Below, in pieces: positions 61,901 through 62,937 of a stretch of 64,000 nucleotides of DNA. This DNA is from Leptidea sinapis (Eukaryota; Arthropoda; Insecta; Lepidoptera; Pieridae). Position 1 is the first letter of the stretch. Every line of letters begins with the position of its first letter. The position numbers and the translations under genes are program-made. The stretch covers positions 5,270,001 through 5,334,000 of the forward strand of contig NC_066283.1 of the NCBI RefSeq assembly GCF_905404315.1, given 5' to 3'. The notes under the pieces were generated by a model, which saw only the letters and a program-made list of their open reading frames with translations, did not search any database and had not been told where the DNA came from.

Positions 61901-62105
61901 CCTCGCTTCATCAAGGTAAATCTCAGCACTCTTCCTGTCTTTTGGGTTGCGTTCAGTCATGGAGTGCAGCAGTCCTTTAAGAGCTGGTTCTGCAGAATCT
62001 GGTAACGTCATGGTCGAAGGCCTGTCGTCACCATTACGATAAGCCAGCAGCCCTGGCAGGTCAAGAGCGGGTGTACCATCATTCCACAATTCCAAGAGAG
62101 CACAG
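15610..62105 (-). CDS. Vps15: Vps15 / PIK3R4, class III PI3-kinase regulatory subunit, last 23 exons (5' part off right edge)
   Basis: Exons (minus): 62105-61896, 60218-59774, 58463-58271, 53930-53821, 51942-51834, 50060-49912, 46930-46787, 45575-45459, 44783-44649, 42065-41987, 41376-41300, 39997-39867, 38886-38792, 35488-35357, 33424-33349, 30971-30870, 30164-30042, 25714-25604, 25133-24979, 22260-22102, 20503-20346, 17166-16991, 15823-15610. They total 3,400 bases, about 1,132 residues, close to what remains of a roughly 1,360-residue family member from the late kinase domain on. Vps15 scaffolds Vps34 with Beclin/Atg14 or UVRAG for PI3P synthesis in autophagy and endosome maturation (family knowledge). 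Order: end of kinase-like domain, HEAT repeats, linker, seven-bladed WD40 propeller. Every junction keeps frame. The N-terminal myristoylation site and ATP site are not visible. Confidence 0.95.
16015..16195 (-). repeat. SINE-A copy lacking its tRNA-like head
   Basis: Body and tail only: on the plus strand AAATTATCTTGCCCCAAATT through GACTCGGAAACAAACATCC. Confidence 0.7.
16283..16975 (+). mobile_element. hAT-type element with transposase C-terminal remnant
   Basis: Imperfect 18-base terminal inverted repeats (TAGTGCTTCCAATCCCGC and the inverse of TAGGGCTACCAATCCCGC) are flanked by an 8-base duplication CCGTAGGG/CCGCAGGG (7 of 8). Inside, about 16539-16600 reads [14 protein letters not shown], the hAT dimerisation-domain motif, then after a frame change [18 protein letters not shown]. 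It sits in a Vps15 intron, 8-15 nt from the donor of exon V. Confidence 0.85.
16991..17166 (-). CDS. Vps15: Vps15 exon V: WD40 blade 6
   Basis: Reads [37 protein letters not shown] and [10 protein letters not shown]. ATGGSDxRxRxWD is the expected blade. Very GC-rich with a glycine run. The donor GTGACA is followed after a few bases by a hAT element. Confidence 0.93.
17225..17770 (+). mobile_element. LINE 3' end (reverse transcriptase tail and 3' UTR)
   Basis: Encodes [20 protein letters not shown] then [12 protein letters not shown] and [11 protein letters not shown] before a stop at about 17511; FRVPR...R...P and a final xRFRKxV are usual in Jockey-like reverse transcriptase tails. The start lies about 60 bases from the acceptor of Vps15 exon V. 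Confidence 0.65.
18033..19560. repeat. Long inverted-repeat element with a SINE-C inside
   Basis: Arms of about 190 bases, 18033-18225 and 19376-19560, are diverged inverted copies (TTAAGAACACAAAAC, GTCACTCTTTAAATGA, AATTCCTTAAAAT). Between them lie AT-rich sequence and a SINE-C copy (18985-19295, plus; body first, tRNA-like box second). Confidence 0.7.
19620..19975. repeat. Diverged inverted-repeat element carrying an RTE fragment
   Basis: Ends in AATGGCGGAATTAACACTAA, like the arms of the element at 20560-20755. Around 19765-19860 it holds an RTE-type LINE scrap ([13 protein letters not shown]). Confidence 0.5.
19978..20290 (+). mobile_element. Helitron-like element, third subtype
   Basis: Starts TCTAATATATAAAATTCTCG and ends GCTGGGTCAGCTAG, inserted before T. 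The 3' end is 55 bases from the donor of Vps15 exon U. Confidence 0.72.
20346..20503 (-). CDS. Vps15: Vps15 exon U: WD40 blade 5
   Basis: Reads [37 protein letters not shown] and PPLNYTAP. The RIRRI block and ALW ending match the family. Ends in phase 0 at donor GTACTA. The 3' end of a Helitron-like element lies about 55 bases beyond the donor. Confidence 0.93.
20560..20755. repeat. Fold-back MITE
   Basis: Arms AAGTTTTCTTTAGTGTTAAT-TCCGCCAATATTTG... and its inverse (TTGGCGGAATTAAGACTAAA) are joined by a centre with TTGTCTCGCC and its inverse GGCGAGACAA. Confidence 0.75.
20838..21110 (+). repeat. SINE-B copy
   Basis: Nearly full length: GAGGCTCCTTTGCACAGGAT at the start, CATCAGCTGAACGTCATGCT at the end. 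Confidence 0.8.
21400..21490. repeat. TA-rich microsatellite
   Basis: Alternating TATATATA blocks with ACATACATATG interruptions. The stretch 21110-21690 otherwise has only a degenerate C-rich repeat near 21360-21400 (CCGCCCCCCATTGAAAATC). Confidence 0.6.
21690..21935 (-). repeat. SINE-B copy
   Basis: On the plus strand: GAGACGAGCAGGATGTTCAG at the start, then ACCTCGAGACATAAG and TTCACGGCAGAAATAG, the inverted SINE-B. Confidence 0.75.
22102..22260 (-). CDS. Vps15: Vps15 exon T: WD40 blade 4
   Basis: Reads [37 protein letters not shown] and [10 protein letters not shown]. GTSSGxIxxWDxRFxLPI is highly characteristic of Vps15. Phase 1 in and out; donor GTAAGT. Confidence 0.95.
22300..22360 (+). 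mobile_element. LINE-C, part left of the LINE-F insertion
   Basis: ATCACTTGGCG ... GAGACGTCGCTTCATTGTGT matches the LINE-C copies at 37090 and, inverted, at 63180. Confidence 0.7.
22361..23799 (+). mobile_element. LINE-F, 5'-truncated Jockey-like element inserted in LINE-C
   Basis: Reverse transcriptase remnants [38 protein letters not shown] and [20 protein letters not shown] lie in several frames. A long 3' UTR ends in a 10-base A tail at 23790-23799. The target duplication TCATTGTGTC flanks it (22351-22360 and 23800-23809), and LINE-C sequence resumes after it. Confidence 0.85.
23800..24600 (+). mobile_element. LINE-C, part right of the LINE-F insertion, with two further insertions
   Basis: Continues TCTACCGCATTTAT ... 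with the reverse transcriptase end [20 protein letters not shown] and the usual 3' end GATCACTTAACATCAGG. Two copies of another repeat (CATCATCAGCCGG..GACGTCCACTGCTG) interrupt it at about 23867-24030 and 24242-24470. Confidence 0.7.
24610..24915 (+). mobile_element. LINE-D 3' end
   Basis: Shares the last coding bases and 3' UTR with the large copy: CTGAATATCTAAATGATCGG, TTGAAAAGAGCGCA, ATGACATCAAAAAGAATTC and the terminal ATGCCTTTT repeats. Confidence 0.8.
24979..25133 (-). CDS. Vps15: Vps15 exon S: WD40 blade 3
   Basis: Reads [20 protein letters not shown], then [17 protein letters not shown]. The pair SYATxxxxIVGWDLR matches the third Vps15 blade. Acceptor TATCAG, donor GTAAGG. GC-rich against an AT-rich intron that holds a LINE-D tail 65 bases away. 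Confidence 0.94.
25235..25480 (-). repeat. SINE-C copy
   Basis: On the plus strand ATGAACGATGCGGGACTCGA (inverted tRNA-like box), then the inverted body AACTCTCAGGTTGTGGCTTC. Confidence 0.7.
25604..25714 (-). CDS. Vps15: Vps15 exon R: WD40 blade 2
   Basis: 36 full codons: [20 protein letters not shown], then [16 protein letters not shown], with an arginine completed across the donor. It fills exactly the gap between blade 1 and the next exon. Acceptor GTGTCACAG lies directly against the tail of a SINE-A copy; donor GTAATT. Confidence 0.88.
25725..26015 (-). repeat. SINE-A copy expanded by a TA microsatellite
   Basis: The body (AATTATCTAGCCCCGAGTTA and ACTCGGAAACAAACATC on the plus strand) is split by long TATA tracts at about 25843-25917 and 25934-25965, with the unit AATACAATATATGTATG duplicated. 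Its ATT tail ends about ten bases from the acceptor of Vps15 exon R. Confidence 0.8.
26058..28589 (+). CDS. LINE-D endonuclease / reverse transcriptase, to an in-frame TAG
   Basis: 843 codons, open without an ATG at the start (first codon TTG; first in-frame methionine is well inside the endonuclease). Endonuclease signatures: HQNIQG near residue 37, ITEHW near 64, [23 protein letters not shown] and SDHSGQ. Reverse transcriptase signatures: [57 protein letters not shown] at residues 695-698 and FLGITLD. The protein would nick target DNA and copy its RNA in place (family knowledge). Only one stop, TAG at 28587, breaks the frame in about 970 codons, so the copy is young. Confidence 0.9.
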   Translation: MTREDNSCNIIQNRQHSPNINVTAIDNHNIKLINIVHQNIQGISSKELEIELFLSCCNIDILCITEHWRKSHQLQFSFREHKVVSSFCRSRAIHGGSLIIINNRLKCKNRRDIVNLSIEQLIEIACIELEQFIIVSVYRPPTASYEQFQHRMEEVLSKFSKTSKSIIVCGDFNINLLEPSANCTSLKNLFQSFNLFNVFWEPTRITSTTATCLDNIFTDVTITSKLIINNLQSDHSGQLIKVNTRLDNVRPKKVTIIPVTGSRLERFRNNLVNTIPFLHCGETANFHYNLVFNSFCEEFDRIFTPVTVTVNNKHSFNDWATMGIHKSRKRLYDLYYEKHYNNSEEFKIYVKKYSKLFKIVCHEAKTRFIADKIKNSNNKVKATWSVINNETGRSNCRNTSICLNINKRVINSEIEIANEFDKYFSEIPIVTTKYLNSSPKAAYDMLKLHIPVSSTDLKFKYVTGTDIIKIFKLINLKNTKDLWGLSTNIVKYILDIIAPELAIIFNECIDEGVFPDLMKYSKVIPLFKSGSSFDPANFRPISVLPVFSKIFEKLLLQQLQMHCCKLMNKNQFGFTRGLSTINAGTRLIEHIFDAWEESQDALGIFCDLSKAFDCVHHETLLLKLKHYGVKNRALNLLKSYLSERVQIVDVNGKRSSGKPVGIGVPQGSILGPFLFLIYINDLPFVVDDSHEIVLFADDTSLIFKVKRRADIDDEVSNALSKIVRWFETNNLHLNSKKTKCLRFITPNTAEVQTNVLINDQRLELVDTTVFLGITLDKKLQWAPHITHLADRLSSAAYAVRKIREYTNVATARLVYFSYFHSIMTYGILLWGHAADIDIVFALQ
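28590..28973 (+). pseudogene. LINE-D reverse transcriptase C-terminal part downstream of the TAG
   Basis: Same frame continues for 127 codons: [38 protein letters not shown] and NDRTAWD before TAG at 28971. It is conserved against LINE-E, so the internal TAG and not this one is the abnormal stop. Confidence 0.85.
29195..29292 (-). repeat. SINE-A tRNA-like head
   Basis: On the plus strand: GCTTGCACCTACCGGGATTC, then the inverted head ending GGCTATACAGG. Only the 5' part of the SINE remains, attached to the LINE-D 3' end. Confidence 0.65.
29380..29730 (+). mobile_element. RTE-type LINE 3' fragment
   Basis: Reads [20 protein letters not shown], then [20 protein letters not shown] and [30 protein letters not shown], GHIxRRTDxRW and GRPxTRWTDD mark RTE-clade C-termini. 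It ends in a 20-bp palindrome (29712-29760). Confidence 0.8.
29712..29760. repeat. Perfect 20-bp palindrome, 9-base spacer
   Basis: GAGGGAGGCCTAGAGGCGAG and its exact inverse, at 29712-29731 and 29741-29760. Confidence 0.92.
30042..30164 (-). CDS. Vps15: Vps15 exon Q: WD40 blade 1
   Basis: Reads [20 protein letters not shown] then [19 protein letters not shown]. [10 protein letters not shown] is a canonical WD repeat end. The low end is chosen at 30042 with donor GTCATT because only phase 2 joins the next exon; that donor is weak, so this boundary is the least certain in the gene. Confidence 0.88.
30265..30590 (+). repeat. SINE-B copy
   Basis: CAACAGCGCCTATTTCTGCC through TCAGCTGAACCTCCTGCTCG. 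An internal stretch GATACTCAGAATTTTTGGGG is partly duplicated. Confidence 0.75.
30870..30971 (-). CDS. Vps15: Vps15 exon P: entry to WD40 propeller
   Basis: Reads [20 protein letters not shown] then [13 protein letters not shown]. GWRPxxxLLAxLxEHK is the conserved entry to the first WD blade. Acceptor TGTGTCTAG, donor GTAACT. Confidence 0.93.
31588..31893 (+). repeat. SINE-B copy, full length
   Basis: GTGGGAGGCTCCTTTGCACA to AACGTCCTGCTCGTCTAGTC, ending in an A run. A good reference copy for the family. Confidence 0.85.
31996..32073 (+). pseudogene. THAP zinc-finger N-terminus, 26 codons
   Basis: Reads [10 protein letters not shown], then [17 protein letters not shown] start MPGCxxxxC followed by IKYHQ is the first half of the THAP C2CH zinc finger. 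The FP and later C-x2-H parts are absent; the frame runs into unrelated AT-rich sequence. Probably the start of a transposase or of a captured host THAP gene. Confidence 0.7.
32197..33106. mobile_element. Non-autonomous hAT element, 910 bases
   Basis: Ends TAGAGGTGG and its inverse CCACCTCTA, flanked by perfect 8-base duplications ATAGTTGC (32189-32196 and 33107-33114). Interior AT-rich, no transposase motif; a 76-codon ORF in it is not credible. Confidence 0.88.
33349..33424 (-). CDS. Vps15: Vps15 exon O: pre-WD40 helix
   Basis: With acceptor ATTGTAG the exon reads [20 protein letters not shown] then FNKSL. This fits the family segment YxxxxxxCxxELxxLIxxxxxxxN before the propeller. A second AG four bases downstream would break the frame, which decides the acceptor. 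Donor GTGAGT, phase 2. Confidence 0.9.
34345..34790 (-). mobile_element. LINE-D 3' end
   Basis: Inverted match to 28800-29190 including the last coding part ([18 protein letters not shown] on the minus strand). 33430-34340 holds no feature I can name. Confidence 0.85.
35015..35325 (+). repeat. SINE-B copy, diverged
   Basis: GAGAGGCTCCTTTGCAAG to TAGCTGAACGTCCTGCTC. Ends 30 bases from the Vps15 exon N donor. Confidence 0.7.
35357..35488 (-). CDS. Vps15: Vps15 exon N: linker, low complexity
   Basis: Reads [20 protein letters not shown] and [20 protein letters not shown], then YVQ. Rich in Ser, Gly and Ala, as expected for an unstructured linker. Phases 1 in and 1 out. A SINE-B copy ends about 30 bases from the donor GTAAGT. 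Confidence 0.88.
36097..36142. repeat. Near-perfect hairpin
   Basis: Arms 36097-36117 and 36123-36142 around AATGA. The outer ten bases GTCCCAATAT/ATATTGGGAC are perfect, with one bulge or mismatch inside. It lies in intron sequence 35489-36500 that holds no recognised element. Confidence 0.75.
36510..36700 (+). mobile_element. Degenerate LINE-C 3' end
   Basis: CAAGGATTTCAAGGAAGTTACC, GATTCCTCTGGTGTCGCAAG and a GGGCGGTGTTC block follow the LINE-C order with many changes. Confidence 0.5.
37075..37500 (+). mobile_element. LINE-C 3' end, good copy
   Basis: Encodes [20 protein letters not shown], then [19 protein letters not shown] and [20 protein letters not shown], and ends GATCACTTAACACCAGGTG with TTCCATAAAAAA. 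37500-38790 is intron without a recognised feature. Confidence 0.8.
38792..38886 (-). CDS. Vps15: Vps15 exon M: linker
   Basis: Reads [20 protein letters not shown] then [12 protein letters not shown] short motif of the form NxEWxxMFG is found in the Vps15 linker. Acceptor TGATACAG, donor GTAAAT. Confidence 0.9.
39028..39268 (+). repeat. SINE-B copy
   Basis: ACAGGATGCCGGCTAGATTG to CTCCTAGTCTCGTCGCTTAT; lacks the CAGCTGAACG block. Confidence 0.75.
39268..39315 (-). mobile_element. LINE-D extreme 3' tail
   Basis: AAAAGGCATAAAAGGCATTT followed by ATTTTCTCAAAATTGATTC is the inverted terminus of LINE-D. Confidence 0.65.
39388..39475 (+). repeat. CA microsatellite
   Basis: Interrupted (CA)n over about 85 bases, ending in CACACACACACACACTTACG. 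Confidence 0.85.
39560..39780 (+). mobile_element. Probable LINE 3' UTR
   Basis: Ends in AATTTTATTATTATTATTAAC after a non-coding stretch, like a LINE tail with short ATT repeats. Family unknown. It stops about 90 bases from Vps15 exon L. Confidence 0.35.
39867..39997 (-). CDS. Vps15: Vps15 exon L: linker
   Basis: Reads [35 protein letters not shown] and TYASGQN. The linker between HEAT and WD40 parts is poorly conserved, so support comes from reading frame, GC-rich composition, and phase agreement with both neighbours. The donor GTTGGA is weak, but it is the only one that joins in phase. Confidence 0.85.
40816..41174 (+). mobile_element. Helitron-like element, first subtype
   Basis: TCTTAATATATATAAATCTC to GGGGCAGCTAG, between A and T; a close partner of 5022-5376. 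40000-40815 shows nothing I can name. Confidence 0.75.
41300..41376 (-). CDS. Vps15: Vps15 exon K
   Basis: Reads [20 protein letters not shown] then QSSATQ. GMTExxExxLLAM is a recognisable Vps15 segment preceding the linker. Two bases complete the previous codon; phase 0 out. Donor GTATGC. Confidence 0.9.
41440..41645 (-). repeat. SINE-C copy
   Basis: On the minus strand the tRNA-like box comes first and then AATTAATCCTAAAAGTGAGG of the body. Confidence 0.65.
41987..42065 (-). CDS. Vps15: Vps15 exon J
   Basis: 26 codons plus one base: [20 protein letters not shown] then RRLGSD. It falls where the family has a short segment ending in LLxxLxxxGM; the GM is completed by the next exon. Acceptor TTTTTCAG, donor GTATTT. 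Confidence 0.88.
42125..42525 (-). mobile_element. LINE-C 3' end
   Basis: The plus strand shows TTAAGTGATCACCGCCGCCA, GGTACCCATGTCGTATCGTC and AAGCGACGTCTCTACGCAAC, the inverted LINE-C 3' part. Confidence 0.8.
42795..43080 (+). repeat. SINE-A copy, full length
   Basis: tRNA-like head CTGTATAGCCGAGTGGTTAG and GGTCCCGGGTTCGAATCCC, body, and tail GTGTCAATATTATATTAT. A good reference copy. A Helitron-like element follows directly at its tail. Confidence 0.85.
43081..43401 (-). mobile_element. Helitron-like element, third subtype
   Basis: Plus strand starts CTAGCTGACCCAGCAAACG and ends TATATATAAGA. Inserted in the AT-rich tail of the SINE-A copy. Confidence 0.75.
43495..43770 (-). mobile_element. 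LINE-D 3' end, diverged
   Basis: Inverted 3' UTR: TTTTGATGTCACTTG, GCGGTCTGAGAGAGAAGAAA, CTAGTCCCAGGGTGTCC. Confidence 0.75.
43935..44245 (-). mobile_element. LINE-C 3' end
   Basis: Inverted LINE-C: CACCTGGTGTTAAGTGATCA, GTCGTATCGTCCCGGAAACA, CATCCAGATGGTGGGGATGA. Confidence 0.8.
44649..44783 (-). CDS. Vps15: Vps15 exon I: end of HEAT region
   Basis: 45 codons, phase 0 on both sides. Reads [20 protein letters not shown] then [16 protein letters not shown]. The ERxxLVLxxLxEPVxR block matches the family. Acceptor TGGATTAG, donor GTAAGT. Confidence 0.92.
44795..45055 (-). repeat. SINE-B copy
   Basis: Inverted SINE-B from GACGAGCAGAACGTTCAGCT to GCAAAGGAGCCTCCCAG. Confidence 0.78.
45459..45575 (-). 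CDS. Vps15: Vps15 exon H: HEAT repeats
   Basis: 39 codons, phase 0 on both sides. Begins [20 protein letters not shown], continues [19 protein letters not shown]. It completes the LW-IR block begun in the previous exon. Acceptor TTGACAG, donor GTAAGG. Confidence 0.93.
45630..46720 (-). repeat. SINE-B copy interrupted by a TTAA-type element
   Basis: Inverted SINE-B in two halves, 45630-45788 and 46566-46720, which join across the insertion at TGTTAAGTCTC of the consensus. Confidence 0.75.
45789..46565. mobile_element. TTAA-inserted inverted-repeat element (piggyBac-like MITE)
   Basis: Ends GGCCCTCTTTCACCACATTC and the inverse of GGGCCTCGTTCACCATGTCC, continuing as inverted repeats (AAGTAAA). 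Bordered by TCAA and TTAG, consistent with a decayed TTAA duplication. No transposase inside. Confidence 0.7.
46787..46930 (-). CDS. Vps15: Vps15 exon G: HEAT repeats
   Basis: 48 codons, phase 0 on both sides. Reads [35 protein letters not shown] and [15 protein letters not shown] spans the junction to the next exon, as in known Vps15 proteins. Acceptor GTTTCAG, donor GTAATT. Confidence 0.93.
47060..47850. repeat. Fold-back element with arms of over 100 bases
   Basis: 47080-47185 (CGGCCTTACAAATAAAATTG, GTGCTCCCAAATTAATAATG) has diverged inverted counterparts at 47590-47840 (CATTATTAATTTGGGAGCAC, ACAAAATTTATTTGTAAGGCC with variations). The centre encodes nothing recognised. Confidence 0.7.
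47990..48965 (-). mobile_element. LINE-C fragment split by an inverted-repeat element
   Basis: LINE-C 3' sequence at 47990-48086 (TTGCAACACCAGAGAAATCG) resumes at 48786 (AACCACATTGTGGAGGAACA) and ends near 48965. Confidence 0.65.
48087..48785. mobile_element. Inverted-repeat DNA element, about 700 bases
   Basis: Arms of about 80 bases: CCCGTAGCACGAATT at the left end and AATTCGTGCTACGGG at the right, then GTCCACGATTATAATGATAC and its inverse. The perfect palindrome 48687-48715 (14 bp, one-base loop) lies at the inner border of the right arm. Confidence 0.75.
49503..49722 (-). repeat. SINE-A copy
   Basis: Plus strand AATAATATTGACACACTATT ... GCTTGCAACTACCGGATTCG; the head is broken within the tRNA-like box. 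Confidence 0.75.
49912..50060 (-). CDS. Vps15: Vps15 exon F: HEAT repeats
   Basis: Reads [20 protein letters not shown] then [17 protein letters not shown]. LSHMxTFLNDKxxxxLRGxFF and VGVAAYVG are among the best-conserved segments of the family. Acceptor TTGTCCAG; donor GTTCGT is weak but the frame fits. Confidence 0.94.
50100..50240 (-). mobile_element. Probable LINE 3' UTR scrap
   Basis: Plus strand AATCAGTTTATTCAAGTAGG ... AGAAGTAGCAAGAAATG resembles a short LINE 3' end on the minus strand. It begins 40 bases upstream of Vps15 exon F. 50240-50833 otherwise shows nothing I can name. Confidence 0.35.
50833..51105 (+). repeat. SINE-B copy
   Basis: AGTGGGAGACTCCTTCAGCA to CATCAGCTGAACGTCATGCC. 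Confidence 0.8.
51265..51800. repeat. Repeat R, longer copy
   Basis: Shares ATCAAGAGTGTGTCGAT at one end and CCCCGACTGCATTCAA with GCGCGATAACTGTA at the other with the copy at 53405-53785, same orientation. Stops 34 bases from Vps15 exon E. No protein recognised. Confidence 0.65.
51834..51942 (-). CDS. Vps15: Vps15 exon E: HEAT repeats
   Basis: Reads [20 protein letters not shown] and [15 protein letters not shown]. The block ENGITxLCVFFGxQK is a Vps15 hallmark. Phase 0 in, phase 1 out. Bracketed by the same two repeat types as the preceding exon. Confidence 0.94.
52000..52615. repeat. Fold-back element FB, copy with wide centre
   Basis: Left arm about 52005-52120 (GATTCTGAAACAGTTAGCTT, CATTACATCATCCAAACGAG); right arm inverted at about 52480-52610 (TTTCAGAATCTTTTAGAGG, AAGTCTTGTATGCAACTG). 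Confidence 0.65.
52745..53290 (+). mobile_element. LINE-G 3' end with a hAT MITE inside
   Basis: Encodes [20 protein letters not shown], a reverse transcriptase end, then a C-rich 3' stretch with TTAAAAAAAAAC. Related to 59245-59450. Sequence after 52970 belongs to another repeat also seen near 21540 and 21980. Confidence 0.6.
53037..53252. mobile_element. hAT-type MITE, 216 bases
   Basis: Termini CATTGTTTCTCAACCTT and the inverse of CATATGTTCTCAACGTGGG, flanked by perfect 8-base duplications ATCTAGAC (53029-53036 and 53253-53260). Interior is rich in C runs. Confidence 0.82.
53405..53785. repeat. Repeat R, shorter copy
   Basis: See 51265-51800; it lacks most of the middle. Stops 36 bases from Vps15 exon D. 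Confidence 0.65.
53821..53930 (-). CDS. Vps15: Vps15 exon D: HEAT repeats
   Basis: Reads [20 protein letters not shown] and [14 protein letters not shown]. YETELxxLHEM is well conserved in Vps15. Donor GTAAAT. It lies between two repeats described under findings. Phase 1 in and phase 0 out. Confidence 0.92.
53995..54250. repeat. Fold-back element FB, compact copy
   Basis: Arms meet almost directly: CATCATCCAAACGAGTGTTTT and the inverse TACTCGTTTGGATGATG around 54115-54180, extending outwards through CTAACTGTTTTAGAATCTTT. Left arm also matches 52480-52610 inverted. Confidence 0.75.
54625..54905 (+). mobile_element. LINE-C 3' end
   Basis: CACGACACGCCACATGTTAG, GAAGGTACTATAAAG-like and GATCACTTAACACCAGGTGA blocks in LINE-C order, with short deletions. 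Confidence 0.78.
55235..55515 (-). repeat. SINE-C copy
   Basis: Inverted tRNA-like box (GCGGGACTCAAATCC ... GAGCCAACCGTC) followed by the whole inverted body to CCCTCATTTCTGGGATTAA. The best full body in the window. Confidence 0.75.
55512..55547. repeat. Perfect 16-bp palindrome, 4-base loop
   Basis: AAGAAGCAGAGAGAGT, ATAA, then the exact inverse, exactly where the SINE-C copy ends and a LINE-C-like scrap (CTACCGCATATATCACGGGG) begins. Confidence 0.9.
55999..56360 (+). mobile_element. Helitron-like element, fourth subtype
   Basis: TCTATACTAATATATATATA to GCCGGGTCAGCTAG, inserted after A and before T. Confidence 0.72.
56460..56930 (+). repeat. Uncharacterised dispersed repeat
   Basis: Contains TTTTTCAGTCGACTTCAAAAAGGAGGA; a short inverted relative (CTCCTTTTTTGAAGTCGGTT) occurs near 36380. 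No coding content. Confidence 0.4.
56930..57260 (-). mobile_element. RTE-type LINE 3' fragment
   Basis: Reads [20 protein letters not shown], then [20 protein letters not shown] and [14 protein letters not shown]. CQRAMERxxLGIKRKDxxRN and RSRGR identify an RTE-like C-terminus. Confidence 0.72.
57325..57510 (+). mobile_element. LINE-D 3' UTR
   Basis: TATATTTTTATTGAAAAGAG to ATGCCTTTTTATGCC. Confidence 0.82.
57865..58000 (-). repeat. SINE-C tRNA-like box
   Basis: Inverted box AACGATGCGGGACTCGAACC with TATGCTTTGTTCAACTCTGAG after it. Confidence 0.65.
58271..58463 (-). CDS. Vps15: Vps15 exon C: HEAT repeats
   Basis: Reads [20 protein letters not shown], then [12 protein letters not shown] and [10 protein letters not shown]. 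The pairing PRVR...AL and NVFPEYILP...VRIAYA is the Vps15 HEAT signature. It is very GC-rich against its AT-rich surroundings. Acceptor TTGCATTAG, donor GTAGGT, phase 0 in and phase 1 out. Confidence 0.94.
59245..59450 (+). mobile_element. LINE-G 3' end
   Basis: CTTTTTGCCACGCACAGCCA ... AGGGACCTTCTAG ... CCCTCTTATATCAAAAAG matches 52745-52960. 58464-59245 holds one unexplained ORF (see rejected). Confidence 0.55.
59774..60218 (-). CDS. Vps15: Vps15 exon B: start of HEAT region
   Basis: The longest exon at 445 bases. It reads [38 protein letters not shown] and, near the end, [12 protein letters not shown] and [11 protein letters not shown]. The FPExFYxFLQxY block directly after the kinase domain is diagnostic of Vps15. 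The donor is GTAAGT in phase 0. Confidence 0.94.
60545..60655 (+). mobile_element. Degenerate LINE-C 3' end
   Basis: GATTCCTCTGATGTTACAAG, ATCAGTTGACCC and GTTTGTCCTCCTCTTCCATA. Confidence 0.55.
60700..61025 (+). mobile_element. RTE-type LINE 3' fragment
   Basis: Reads [18 protein letters not shown] and, in another frame, WSDQIKDT-like and [20 protein letters not shown] and DQIKD...VRAAxDRxRxxxIV fit RTE C-termini. Confidence 0.6.
61364..61774 (-). pseudogene. RTE-type reverse transcriptase C-terminus, 136 codons
   Basis: Reads [40 protein letters not shown] and [12 protein letters not shown]. YGSExW and the run VEMRxLRxxxGVxxxDRIRN...LRWFGHVxRM are standard for RTE-like elements. The frame is open over 136 codons. 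It lies 120 bases downstream of Vps15 exon A. Confidence 0.82.
61896..62105 (-). CDS. Vps15: Vps15 exon A: end of kinase-like domain
   Basis: This is the first visible Vps15 exon. The acceptor is CTTTTCCAG and the donor GTAAG. It reads [20 protein letters not shown], then LLAYRNGDD, then [17 protein letters not shown], matching the C-lobe end of the Vps15 pseudokinase (LxxLLAYRxG and the PxxR block). It starts with one base of a split codon, so an upstream exon beyond the window ends in phase 2. Confidence 0.92.
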
Positions 62106-62796
62106 CTGGAAAAGATTTACAGGAACCTTAACTAATTAAAATGATCGTATGTATATGAAAAATCGTAATTTTATGCCAGTGCCGTTAATTCACGGTTATC
62201 AAAAAAAATATCAAAACTAGGAGCTGCTTGTTTTTGATAAGATACTGGTGATTTAATTGACTACAAAATAATTCTAAAGGATTCAATTATGAGAGTTTAA
62301 ATTACTTTTCTCAAACATGCATGGAAATATTGTCATCATTTTCGAAAAAAGAACACGCGAAGTATCGAATTTTCGGATAAATGAAATCAATAATTTCGAT
62401 TCGATTCGCAATAGGAATCAGCGATTAGAGGAAGAGCGGCAACTTCCCTTTTGTAATGGAAAAAGACGGACTATTTTGATGGTAAGTCAATTTCGCCATT
62501 CGGAATCACAAGAAGGTTGCCGGTTCCTATTATTGGCCCAAGAATTACACAGAAGTTATTTAATGTTTCTGTTATTTATATGAGTAAAATTCAACGGTAG
62601 TAATTGACAGTTAAAGAAATTCTTATATAACACGCGATTTTGTCTTAGAATATGCTATTACTGCTTTATTCCAACCGCGCGTTTTAGCAGAAACTTTCAA
62701 ATGAGATTATTTATTTTGCTTAAGAATAGAATATGTCCAGATTTTAAATATTACAATGTGTCCTCTATCCAGCTTATATCAAAAGCATGCAAAAAC

Positions 62797-62920
62797 TTAA
62801 CACTTATTTAAATATTCATTTAAACTATTAAAATTATTTTCAAAGAGTCTTGGTATAAACATTTTCTTTGACAGTATTTTCAAGTCCTCAGGCAATTTGT
62901 TATATAATTTAAACACATGT
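62797..62920 (-). mobile_element. LINE-H extreme C-terminus, fused to LINE-C
   Basis: Reads KLYNKLPEDLKILSKKMF, FENNFNSLNEYLNKC-stop, a usual reverse transcriptase tail. At about 62925 a T run joins it to the LINE-C copy. 62106-62796 is intron with nothing named. Confidence 0.6.
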
Positions 62921-62937
62921 TTTTTTTTTGTTGCGTT

